Source of the DNA: Microbispora corallina
GTDB lineage: Bacteria; Actinomycetota; Actinomycetes; Streptosporangiales; Streptosporangiaceae
Direction: 5' to 3'
Assembly: GCF_016863035.1 (NCBI RefSeq)
Contig: NZ_BOOC01000017.1
Location: forward strand, 1-64,000
DNA length: 64,000 bases
Below are positions 43,760 through 51,191 of the stretch, in pieces (the first letter of the stretch is position 1; the number at the start of each line of letters is the position of its first letter). The translations under genes and the position numbers were made by a program. The notes under the pieces are model-generated. The model was given only the letters and a program-made list of their open reading frames with translations. It did not search any database and was not told the origin of the DNA.

Positions 43760-44263
43760 ATGCACACCTCATCCGAGGGGCGCGGCCTCATGGCCGCGCT
43801 CCTGCTGATCGTCGCCTGCGCGACCAGCGCCGTCGCCGGCTGCGTCCTGATCCGCGAGGCGGACGGCTGGGACGCCGATCACCGGAGGGTGACCGCCCAG
43901 GTCGTCCGCGTGCTGCGGGTTCCCGTCGCCGCGGCGCGGCCGGCCCCCGTGCCCGGCGCCGTCGCGGAGCTCGCCTGGACCGGCAGGGACGGCCGCCCGC
44001 GCACCGGGAGGACGGTCCTGCCGTCCGCCCACGCCCCGGGGGACCGGGTCGAGCTCTGGGTGGACGCCCGCGAGACTCCCGCGTCCGGCCCCCCGCCCGT
44101 CGGGCTGGTCGTCCTGGTGGCCCTGCTCGGGGGGCTGAGCGCGGCCGGAGGTCTCTGGGCGGCCGGACACCTCGCACGGCACGGGCGGCAGGCCTGGACG
44201 GCGCGGCGTGCCGTGGCCGGCTGGGAGGGCGAGTGGCGCGCGATCGCTCCCCGCGGGCGCTGA
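43760..44263 (+). CDS. Rv1733c-family membrane protein
   Basis: A 167-residue protein with two helices (residues 10-30, LMAALLLIVACATSAVAGCV, and about 113-135, VGLVVLVALLGGLSAAGGLW) enclosing an extracytoplasmic domain (DHRRVTAQVVRVLRVPVAAA, DRVELWVDARETP). This arrangement is that of mycobacterial Rv1733c, a DosR-regulon antigen of unknown function. It starts 11 bp after the KimA-like gene and is probably co-transcribed with it from array D. Confidence 0.8.
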   Translation: MHTSSEGRGLMAALLLIVACATSAVAGCVLIREADGWDADHRRVTAQVVRVLRVPVAAARPAPVPGAVAELAWTGRDGRPRTGRTVLPSAHAPGDRVELWVDARETPASGPPPVGLVVLVALLGGLSAAGGLWAAGHLARHGRQAWTARRAVAGWEGEWRAIAPRGR

Positions 44264-44382
44264 CCCACGGTCGCGCTGCCTGAGCGCTGACTGGTCGCAC
44301 TCCGTGGGCGCTGACGCGCGACCGCCCCCGCGGGCGTTGACGTGATCGCGGTCCGCCGGCGCTGAGGCGCGAGCGCGGATCG
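44255..44382 (+). repeat. Degenerate ~26-bp tandem repeat at gene end
   Basis: Five units starting GGGCGCTGA or a variant lie at 44255, 44282, 44306, 44332 and 44357. The first contains the stop codon of the Rv1733c-like gene, so the array looks like repeated duplication of the gene's 3' end. Confidence 0.7.
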
Positions 44383-44385
44383 GCC

Positions 44386-44856
44386 TCAGGCGGCGCGGCC
44401 GCCGTCGTCCCGGACGGCGGACGGGGCCGGGTGGAGGCGGCCGAGCAGGACGGGAGCGCGACGGGCCTCCCGCCGTGCCCTCCACCGGGCGCGGGCCGCG
44501 CGGGCGCGGCGGCGGGACCGCACCAGGCCGGGCAGCAGCCCGAGGACGGCGCCCCCGAGGCCGGCCGCGCCGAACGCGCCCAGCCTGGCCGCGTCCACCC
44601 CGGACATCGTCAGCTCTCCCGCGCCGTTCACCAGGAACCCGGTCGTGAGCATCCATCCGATGACCGCCGTCGCCGCCCCGGCGGCCGGGCGGCGCGCGAC
44701 GGCGGCGAACGCCCCGGTGACGAGGACCATCGCCGTCACCCGCGCCGGCGCGCCGTGGAGGACGGGCGCGACGGCGGCGCAGGCCGCCGTCGTCACCGCG
44801 CCGCCAGTGGGGAGGAGGATCTCGAGCGGGGTCGCCGAGCCGCTGCGCGGGCGCAT
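44386..44856 (-). CDS. Small membrane protein (DUF4118-like topology)
   Basis: A 156-residue protein with about four helices (TTAACAAVAPVLHGAPARVT, ATAVIGWMLTTGFLVNGAGE, LGAFGAAGLGGAVLGLLPGL) and a strongly basic Arg-rich C-terminus. The short four-helix layout is reminiscent of stand-alone DUF4118-like proteins, but similarity cannot be confirmed by eye. AAGGACGGCACG precedes the ATG at 44856. Array E lies 78-125 bp upstream and reads toward it, tying it to the ion regulon. Confidence 0.65.
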   Translation of the reverse strand: MRPRSGSATPLEILLPTGGAVTTAACAAVAPVLHGAPARVTAMVLVTGAFAAVARRPAAGAATAVIGWMLTTGFLVNGAGELTMSGVDAARLGAFGAAGLGGAVLGLLPGLVRSRRRARAARARWRARREARRAPVLLGRLHPAPSAVRDDGGRAA

Positions 44857-44933
44857 CGTGCCGTCCTTGCCTGTCCGTACGGGGAGGGGATGCCCCCATC
44901 GAATCGCGGGCCGGCGGCCGTGACAGGCCCCGC

Positions 44934-44981
44934 ATACGGCATCCGTACGGCGAGGGGCCGGGTCCTGACGCGTCCTTGACG
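44934..44981 (-). promoter_or_regulatory. Four-half-site array E
   Basis: On the minus strand CGTCA (from 44981), CGTCA (44970), CGTAC (44949) and CGTAT (44938) are spaced 11, 21, 11 bp. A -10-like TTCGAT begins 35 bp after the last half-site start. The array points toward the membrane-protein gene ending at 44386. Confidence 0.72.
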
Positions 44982-45066
44982 AGGCGCGGGAACCCGGCGG
45001 CTTTACTCCATGTTTGCCGTCCGGGCCGTGGGTAGTTGATCGTGCGTCACACCCACGGAGGGACAG

Positions 45067-45258
45067 ATGGGCTGGAGTTACCGTAAGGCGATCAAGCTGG
45101 GGCCGTTCCGCCTCAACCTGTCGAAGAGCGGTGTCGGGCACAGCTACGGCGGTCGCGGCTTCCGCGTCACCAAGACCGCCGACGGGCGGCGGACCCTGAC
45201 CGTCAACCTGCCCGGCGGGTTCCACTGGAAGAAGACGCTGAGCGGCAGCCGCGAGTAA
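45067..45258 (+). CDS. DUF4236 small protein
   Basis: A 63-residue protein carrying the DUF4236 motif at its start (SYRKAIKLGPFRLNLSKSGV, then GGRGFRVTKTADGRRTLTVN). Function unknown; full-length here is little more than the domain. GGAGGGACAG precedes the ATG. Divergent from the membrane-protein gene, separated by array E. Confidence 0.85.
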   Translation: MGWSYRKAIKLGPFRLNLSKSGVGHSYGGRGFRVTKTADGRRTLTVNLPGGFHWKKTLSGSRE

Positions 45259-45276
45259 CACGGCCGCCCCGCACGA

Positions 45277-45316
45277 CGAGGGGCCCGCCGCCCGGGGACG
45301 GACGGCGAGCCCCTCG
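45277..45316. terminator. Bidirectional terminator between DUF4236 and acetamidase
   Basis: CGAGGGGC (45277-45284) and GCCCCTCG (45309-45316) pair, with additional GC pairing inside, between convergent genes. Confidence 0.75.
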
Positions 45317-45332
45317 TGCCTGTCGCGGCCGG

Positions 45333-46343
45333 TCAGCGGGAGGACAGGTACTCCGCGCCGAGCGCCCGCAGGCGCGCGTGGGCAGAGCCGTACACCTCGG
45401 GCCCGCCCAGGTACGCCTTGGGCAGCTTGGCGACCATGGTGTAGTTGGTGTCGCAGACGTTGCCGACCGGCGCCTCGCCTCCCTGGCTGACGAGCTGGTA
45501 GGCGTCCAGCTCGTCGAGCCCGGTGAGCGCGGCGGTCCACGTGACCAGGTCGTGCTGGCTCACCCGGTAGGCGTCCTCCAGCGGGCGGGCCGAGCCCGTC
45601 GACATCAGGTGGTCGTCGTCCTCCAGCCGCGGCCAGGGCGTGACCGCCCCCTTGATCAGCTCGACCGCGACGACCGTGTTCATCGCGGCCTCCACGGCCG
45701 TGCCGCATACCTCGCCGTGGCCCTGCCGGCAGTGGCCGTCGCCGATGGCGAACAGCGCGCCCGGCACGTTCACCCCCAGGTAGACCGTGACCCCGGCGCG
45801 CAGCTCCGGGGTGTCCATGTTGCCGCCGTGCGCGTCGGGGGTGATGGTCATCCGCGCCTCGTTCGCGGCCGGGGCCACCCCCACCGTGCCGTGCATGGGG
45901 TCGAGCGGCATCTCGACGGAGAAGTCCCCCCGCCGGGCCTGGTAGCGGACGGTGCGCTTGGCGGCGTCGACCTCGTACAGCCAGACCAGCTCCTCGAGCG
46001 GCGGCTGCAGCGTCGCCGTGGTGTGGGTGCTCGTCAGCGCGCCGAAGTGCGGGAACGTCGTGGACACGGCCCAGTCGCGGGCCGGCTCGATGGAGACGAA
46101 GTGCAGCGCCAGCGTGTCGCCGGGCTCGGCGCCCTCCACGTGGAACGGCCCGGTGACCGGGTTCAGGTACGGGAACTCGCACACCTTCGAGGGGAGGTCG
46201 TCGAGCCCCCGCACCCGGCCGCCGAAGCAGTCCTCCGTGTACAGCTCCAGGACCGTGCCCGGCTCCACCCGGCCCACGGCCGGGCGGCCGCCGAAGGTGT
46301 AGGACAGGTCCCCGGGCTCGGGGCGGTAGGACACGACGTTCAC
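45333..46343 (-). CDS. Acetamidase/formamidase family amidase
   Basis: A 336-residue enzyme that hydrolyses short-chain amides to ammonia and acid. Hallmarks are CEFPYLNPVTGPFHVEGAEP with GDTLALHF, NMDTPELRAGVTVYLGVNVP, GALFAIGDGHCRQGHGEVCG and AYQLVSQGGEAPVGNVCD. The GDGHxxQGxGE motif lines the catalytic site. GTG overlaps the stop of the upstream permease (GTGA), so transport and hydrolysis are coupled. Confidence 0.93.
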   Translation of the reverse strand: MNVVSYRPEPGDLSYTFGGRPAVGRVEPGTVLELYTEDCFGGRVRGLDDLPSKVCEFPYLNPVTGPFHVEGAEPGDTLALHFVSIEPARDWAVSTTFPHFGALTSTHTTATLQPPLEELVWLYEVDAAKRTVRYQARRGDFSVEMPLDPMHGTVGVAPAANEARMTITPDAHGGNMDTPELRAGVTVYLGVNVPGALFAIGDGHCRQGHGEVCGTAVEAAMNTVVAVELIKGAVTPWPRLEDDDHLMSTGSARPLEDAYRVSQHDLVTWTAALTGLDELDAYQLVSQGGEAPVGNVCDTNYTMVAKLPKAYLGGPEVYGSAHARLRALGAEYLSSR

Positions 46344-47755
46344 TCGGCGGCCTCCGTGGTCATGGCGGACAGGGTGGGGCGCCGGCCCATCAGGTAGGAC
46401 CCGGCGAGGATGATCGCGCCGATCGCCAGCCAGACGAACCCGAGCACCTGGGCGGCCACCTTGGCGTTGATCACGACGTACAGCAGGATCAGGAAGCCGA
46501 TCGCCGGGGCCGCCAGATGGCGCCACCAGTCCCGGCTGCCGTTGCGGACGACGTAGTGGACGACGACCGACACGTGCAGGGCGAGGAAGGCGGTCATCGC
46601 GCCGAAGTTCACGAGCGAGCTGAGCAGCGGGATGCCGTCGTCGCGGGAGGCCATGTAGAGGCCGAGGACGAGGGAGACGGCGGCCACCACGAACGTCGCG
46701 TTGACCGGCACCTTGTGCCGCGGGTGCACCTTGCGGAGGAAGCTCGGCAGCTGCCGGTCGCGGGCCATCGCGAACAGCAGGCGCGAGGTGGCGGCCTGCG
46801 CGACCAGGGAGTTCGCGAAGCCCCAGGCCACGGCCGTCGCGACGGCGGTGAGCACGCTCAGCCAGTGGCCGCCGGCGTACTCGGCCGTGTCGTAGAACGC
46901 GGTGCCCGCCGGGTCGCCCTTGGCCAGCAGCTCGTCGCGTCCCGGGGCGAGCAGCGCGGCGACCCAGGTCTGCACCACGAACAGCGCGCCCGCGAGCGCC
47001 AGCGCCATGACCATCGACCGGCCGAGGCGCCGGGTGTTCTCGCGGCTCTCCTCGGCGAGCATCGAGATGCCGTCGAACCCGAGGAACGACAGCACGGCCA
47101 CCGACACCGCTCCGAAGACCAGCGGCCAGGAGAACGTCGAGGAGTCGAACAGCGGGCTCAGCGCGCCGCCGTGGCCCTTGCCCTGCGCGAGCGCGACCAG
47201 GCCGACGACCAGGAAGATCGCCAGCACGATCATCTCGGCGATCAGCATGATCTTGTTCATCCGGGCCGTCATCTCGATGCCCAGGTAGTTGACCACCGTG
47301 TTGAGCACGATGAAGCCGATCAGCCAGACCCAGATCGGCACCGCGGGCACGAACGACGTCATGGCGGCGCTGGCGACCAGGTACAGCAGGGCGGGCACCA
47401 GCACGTAGTCGAGCAGGATCACCCAGCCGGCGAGGAAGCCGACGGGGGCGGCGATCCCCCGGCCCGCGTACGTGTAGACCGATCCGGCCATGGGGAACGC
47501 CCGGGCCATCTGGGCGTACGACAGGGCGGTGAACGCCATGGCGGCCAAGCCGATGACGTAGGCGAGCGCCACCATGCCGCCGGAGGCCTGGAACACGCTG
47601 CCGAAGATGCCGAACGGCGCGATCGGCACCATGAAGATCAGGCCGTAGATGAGCAGGTCGACGTAGCTGAGCGAGCGCTGCAGCTCCTGCTTGTAACCGA
47701 AGCGCTCGACGCCGGCGTCGTCGACCGGCGGGGACGCCTCAGAAGGGGAGGACAT
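46340..47755 (-). CDS. APC-family amino-acid/amide permease
   Basis: A 471-residue permease with about 12 helices. GYKQELQRSLSYVDLLIYGL precedes TM1, GIFGSVFQASGGMVALAYVI and FPMAGSVYTYAGRGIAAPVG are family-typical, and ISMLAEESRENTRRLGRSMV is the conserved EES motif. Being first gene of a unit with an acetamidase, it probably imports the amide or a related amine. AAGGAG lies six bases before the ATG at 47755. Confidence 0.9.
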   Translation of the reverse strand: MSSPSEASPPVDDAGVERFGYKQELQRSLSYVDLLIYGLIFMVPIAPFGIFGSVFQASGGMVALAYVIGLAAMAFTALSYAQMARAFPMAGSVYTYAGRGIAAPVGFLAGWVILLDYVLVPALLYLVASAAMTSFVPAVPIWVWLIGFIVLNTVVNYLGIEMTARMNKIMLIAEMIVLAIFLVVGLVALAQGKGHGGALSPLFDSSTFSWPLVFGAVSVAVLSFLGFDGISMLAEESRENTRRLGRSMVMALALAGALFVVQTWVAALLAPGRDELLAKGDPAGTAFYDTAEYAGGHWLSVLTAVATAVAWGFANSLVAQAATSRLLFAMARDRQLPSFLRKVHPRHKVPVNATFVVAAVSLVLGLYMASRDDGIPLLSSLVNFGAMTAFLALHVSVVVHYVVRNGSRDWWRHLAAPAIGFLILLYVVINAKVAAQVLGFVWLAIGAIILAGSYLMGRRPTLSAMTTEAAE

Positions 47756-47927
47756 GGATGACTCCTTAACGCACGGGGCAGAGCCGTACGATAGGGCCAT
47801 TCCTTGAAAACGAAAAGATTTCTCCTGGAAGATTTACGCGACGGTCATGTCAGACCTCGGTCGATGCGTGACGCTTCGGCCTCGCGTGATGCTTTACACG
47901 ATCACGGCGAGCCCCTCATCACCTCGC

Positions 47928-48650
47928 CTACGGAGCCGCCCGACGTGACAGCTTGTCCAGGTCGCGCACGCAGAAACCGTGGTGGTGCCATTCCTCGTTG
48001 AGCACAGTGCCGAGGCATTGCCGCACGCGCCGGCCCTTGGCATACGGGGGCCATCTGTCGTCGTCCGGCACCGGGGCGGGCTTCGCGAGCTGTTCGGGTG
48101 TGACCTCGGCGAGCCACGCCTCAATCTCCGACGCCTGCCGATCGCGCACGGTCAGCACTTCGTCGAGACCCGGCCGGGCGGACCCGTCCAGCCCCAGCCC
48201 CTCCTGATCCGGCACGTACGGAGCTGCCAGTCCCAGCGCCGTGAACGGCTCGGTCAGCCCGAGCACGCAGCGCCGGAACCACGAGTCGTGCACGAAGACG
48301 AGATGCCGCAGGGTCTCGACCATCGACCACTCGCCGTCGACGCGGAGATCCTCGCTGCCCTCGGCCATCGACCCGGCCCGCTCGGTGGTCGTCGCCCACG
48401 CCTTCCGCAGCTGTCGCCAGGCCTCGCGCAGGTCGTCCGGTTCATCGGAACGGATCAGCAGCCGCACCGGGTGCCGGCGGTCGAGCTCCGCCTCGACGTA
48501 CGACGTCACCTCCACGCCGTTGACCACCAGGTTGGTGACCAGACCGTCGATCTCGACGTCCTGCATGACCACACCGACCAGCCGCGCCCTGCTCAGGTCG
48601 CACTCGCGGAACTCCGCGCCCGTGAGGTCCTCGTCGTTGAAGCGTCGCAT
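47928..48650 (-). CDS. DinB-like domain with N-terminal pentapeptide repeat
   Basis: A 240-residue protein. Residues 1-45 contain pentapeptide-type units (FNDEDLTGAEFRECDLSRARL). The rest is a four-helix DinB_2-like domain with candidate metal ligands in LRHLVFVHDSWF and near the end in EEWHHHGF. DinB proteins in actinomycetes are often thiol (mycothiol)-dependent transferases. The pentapeptide-DinB combination is found in actinobacterial hypothetical proteins. Position between permease and amide sensor genes seems coincidental. Confidence 0.82.
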   Translation of the reverse strand: MRRFNDEDLTGAEFRECDLSRARLVGVVMQDVEIDGLVTNLVVNGVEVTSYVEAELDRRHPVRLLIRSDEPDDLREAWRQLRKAWATTTERAGSMAEGSEDLRVDGEWSMVETLRHLVFVHDSWFRRCVLGLTEPFTALGLAAPYVPDQEGLGLDGSARPGLDEVLTVRDRQASEIEAWLAEVTPEQLAKPAPVPDDDRWPPYAKGRRVRQCLGTVLNEEWHHHGFCVRDLDKLSRRAAP

Positions 48651-48691
48651 ACGGACAGACTAAGCCGGGGTCACGACGAGGGCGGTCCCGG

Positions 48692-49792
48692 TCAGGCGGA
48701 GGTGACGAGGTCGAAGTCGAGCCCGTCGGCCCGGCCGACGTAGACGCGCTGGCGGACGCGCCGGCCCCGCAGCGTCAGCGGCCCGCGCCCGGTCGTGATC
48801 GTCGTGCCGTCGGCCGCGGCGTCCAGCGCCGGGACGGCGACCGTGCCCGCCCGGTCCGCGAGGGCCGCCAGCATGAGGACGCCCTCGTAGCAGCCGTGCC
48901 CGTGACCGTTCAGCAGGGGCGCGTCCGGCCCGAACGCGCCCGCGTAGCGCTCGCCGAGCCCCAGGTTCGCGTCGGTGCCGATGGCGCCGAAGTAGCCCAT
49001 CGCGGCGTACAGTTCGCCGGTCGCGTCGCCCCCGATGGCGAGCAGCCCGTGCTCCTCCAGCGCCCCGCACAGCCGGGCGCAGCCGAGCCCGCTCGCCGCG
49101 AACGCCCGGTTGAAGGCGATGAGGTCGGTGCCGATGAGCGTGAGCAGCACCGCGTCCGGCCGGGCCGCGGCGAGCTCCTCGAACAGCGGCTCCACGGCGG
49201 CCGTCCCGGACGGGACCAGCCGCTCCCCGACGACGGTCGCCGAGCGGGCGGCCAGATGCGCGCGGGCCGACGCGTGCACCAGGCGCGGCCACACGTAGTC
49301 GTTGCCGAGCAGGAACCAGCGCCGGGCCCGCCGGTGCTCGATGAGCCAGTCGAGGCCGGGCCCGACCTGGAGCGACGCGGGCTCGCCGAGGTAGTAGACG
49401 CCCCGCCCCGGGGCCGTCCCCTCGTACGGCGGCGTGTAGACGAAGGGGGCGGTCCCGTCGAGCGACCGCTCGACGGCGAGGCGCACGTCGCTGGCGTGGG
49501 TGCCGACGACGGCCTGCACGGCGTCCTCGCGCACCAGCTCGGCGATCTCGCGGGCGACCTCGGCCGGGCCGCGGCCGCCGTCCACGAGCACCAGCTCGAC
49601 CTGCCTGCCCAGGATCCCCCCGGCCGCGTTGACCTCGTGCGCGGCGAGCATGGCACAGTTGATCGCCGACGGCCCGAGCAGCCCGAGCACGCCGGAGACC
49701 GGCACCACCAGTCCGACGCGGAACGTGCCGGCCCTCATCAGGTGAGCTTCCAGAGGGTCGATGACCACTGTGACAGGATCGGTCACGGGCAC
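48692..49792 (-). CDS. AmiC-like amide/branched-chain-type binding protein, no signal peptide
   Basis: A 366-residue type-I periplasmic-binding-fold protein (FRVGLVVPVSGVLGLLGPSA, AAHEVNAAGGILGRQVELVL, VVGTHASDVRLAVE, ARRWFLLGNDYVWPR, GYFGAIGTDANLGLGERYA). It lacks any signal peptide or lipobox, so it is cytoplasmic, like AmiC, the amide sensor of Pseudomonas. Together with acetamidase and permease nearby it may report amides to a regulator. GTG 49792 has GAGGATACTC upstream; ATG 49738 is the alternative. Confidence 0.78.
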   Translation of the reverse strand: MPVTDPVTVVIDPLEAHLMRAGTFRVGLVVPVSGVLGLLGPSAINCAMLAAHEVNAAGGILGRQVELVLVDGGRGPAEVAREIAELVREDAVQAVVGTHASDVRLAVERSLDGTAPFVYTPPYEGTAPGRGVYYLGEPASLQVGPGLDWLIEHRRARRWFLLGNDYVWPRLVHASARAHLAARSATVVGERLVPSGTAAVEPLFEELAAARPDAVLLTLIGTDLIAFNRAFAASGLGCARLCGALEEHGLLAIGGDATGELYAAMGYFGAIGTDANLGLGERYAGAFGPDAPLLNGHGHGCYEGVLMLAALADRAGTVAVPALDAAADGTTITTGRGPLTLRGRRVRQRVYVGRADGLDFDLVTSA

Positions 49793-49833
49793 GAGTATCC
49801 TCCTCGGGCGCGATCAGACGAAGGGAGCCCTCG

Positions 49834-50319
49834 GTGGTGACGGCTGGACCCGGCGGCGGGCGCGCTACCCCCCTCCCACAGGACGCCGAGCCGTCCACCG
49901 GGCTCGGCTCCTCTCTGGCGTACCTGCTCAGTCGGGCCGAGCGGAGCGTCAACCGGGCGCTGTCCGCGGCCCTGGCCGCTGAGGACGTCTCGGTCGAGCA
50001 GTGGCGGATCCTCCAGGCGCTCGCCGACGGCCGGGGCCACTCCATGGGCGAGCTCGCCGAGGCCGCGCTCATGCCCCACCCCACGCTGACCAAGGCCGTG
50101 GACCGGCTGGTGGAGCGGGCCGTCGTCTACCGCGGGCACGACCCGGCGGACCGCCGCAAGGTCGCCGTCTTCCTGGCCGGCCGGGGAAGCGATCTGCTCG
50201 GCCGTCTGGAGGCCGGGATCGCCGAGCACCACCGGGCCATCCTCGCGGCGTACGGCCCGGAGCGCACCGGGCGGCTCATGCGCGATCTGGAACTCCTCGT
50301 CCGCGCCCTCGAGGGCTGA
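49834..50319 (+). CDS. MarR-family regulator divergent from AmiC-like gene
   Basis: A 161-residue winged-helix regulator (LGSSLAYLLSRAERSVNRAL, EQWRILQALADGRGHSMGEL, MPHPTLTKAVDRLVERAVVY, PADRRKVAVFLAGRG). AAGGGAG is six bases before GTG 49834. It shares a 41-bp intergenic region with the AmiC-like gene, so it probably controls that gene and itself. Confidence 0.88.
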   Translation: MVTAGPGGGRATPLPQDAEPSTGLGSSLAYLLSRAERSVNRALSAALAAEDVSVEQWRILQALADGRGHSMGELAEAALMPHPTLTKAVDRLVERAVVYRGHDPADRRKVAVFLAGRGSDLLGRLEAGIAEHHRAILAAYGPERTGRLMRDLELLVRALEG

Positions 50320-50390
50320 CCGCCGCCTCGGTAAGATCGTCGGCCCGTACGGCCGGTCCGCGGCCGGCGAGGCCGCGAACGAGGAGAGCG

Positions 50391-51167
50391 ATGGAGACCA
50401 GGGCGACCGCCGCCGGCATCTACAACTACCTGCTGGGCGGCGACGCGTGGAGCGCGGCCGACCGGGCCGCGGCCGACCGCGTGCTCGCGGTGTCGGCCGA
50501 GTCGCGCGTGGTCGCCCGGCGCAACCGCGACTTCCTCGTGAACGCGGTCCGGTACGTCGCCGGGCAGGGCGTGCGGCAGTTCCTCGACCTCGGGTCGGGG
50601 CTCCCCGACGGCACGAACGTGCACCAGATCGCCCAGGCCGTCCAGCCGGGCGCGCGCACCGTGTACGTCGACAACGACGCGCAGGTCCTGCCCCACGCGC
50701 GGCGGCTGATCGAGGGCGACCCGGACACGGCGTACGTCCACGCGGACCTGCGCGAGCCCGCCGCCGTCCTCGGGCACCCGGACACGCGGCGCCTGCTCGA
50801 CCTGTCGCGGCCGGTGGCGCTGCTGATCGTGTCCGTCCTCCACCACGTCCCGGACGAGGACGACCCGTACGGCGCCGTGGCCGCCCTCGTCGGCGCGCTC
50901 GCCCTCGGCAGCCACCTCGTGGTCTCGCACTCCTCGCTCGACCTGGACGCCCTCGACCCCGAGGTGCGGGAGCGCGTCGTCGCGAGCAACGCGACGATGA
51001 GGGTCCCGGTGACGTTCCGGGGCGCGGACGAGGTCGGCCGGTTCTTCTCCGGCACGCGGCTCGTCGAGCCGGGGCTCGTGTACGTCGAGCAGTGGGCGCC
51101 GGGACGAGCGCTGCCGCGCGAGCCGATCCCGCTGGACATGCTCGCCGGCGTCGGCGTCAAGCTCTGA
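50391..51167 (+). CDS. SAM-dependent methyltransferase, DUF574/SCO family
   Basis: A 258-residue Rossmann methyltransferase. The family opener TAAGIYNYLLGGDAWSAADR is followed by FLDLGSGLPDGTNVHQIAQA (SAM motif), VYVDNDAQVLPHARRLI, YVHADLREPAAVLGHPDTRR and VLHHVPDEDDP. These proteins are abundant in actinomycetes, with substrates unknown. GAGGAGAGCG precedes the ATG. The TetR gene follows 24 bp later. Confidence 0.9.
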   Translation: METRATAAGIYNYLLGGDAWSAADRAAADRVLAVSAESRVVARRNRDFLVNAVRYVAGQGVRQFLDLGSGLPDGTNVHQIAQAVQPGARTVYVDNDAQVLPHARRLIEGDPDTAYVHADLREPAAVLGHPDTRRLLDLSRPVALLIVSVLHHVPDEDDPYGAVAALVGALALGSHLVVSHSSLDLDALDPEVRERVVASNATMRVPVTFRGADEVGRFFSGTRLVEPGLVYVEQWAPGRALPREPIPLDMLAGVGVKL

Positions 51168-51189
51168 CGCTATAGGTTTTACTATAGCG
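51168..51189. promoter_or_regulatory. Perfect TetR-type operator CGCTATAG-N6-CTATAGCG
   Basis: Perfect 8-bp arms with spacer GTTTTA, directly after the methyltransferase stop and two bases before the TetR start codon. TACTAT (51180-51185) within it is a good -10, giving a leaderless, self-repressed transcript. Confidence 0.82.
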
Positions 51190-51191
51190 AG

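Noticed and set aside
29763..44981. Arrays considered as DosR/DevR boxes or PHO boxes
   Set aside because: DevR sites are inverted and NarL-type; PHO boxes have a GTTCACC core. Here the half-sites are direct CGTNN repeats at 11-bp steps, which fit another OmpR-family protein better.
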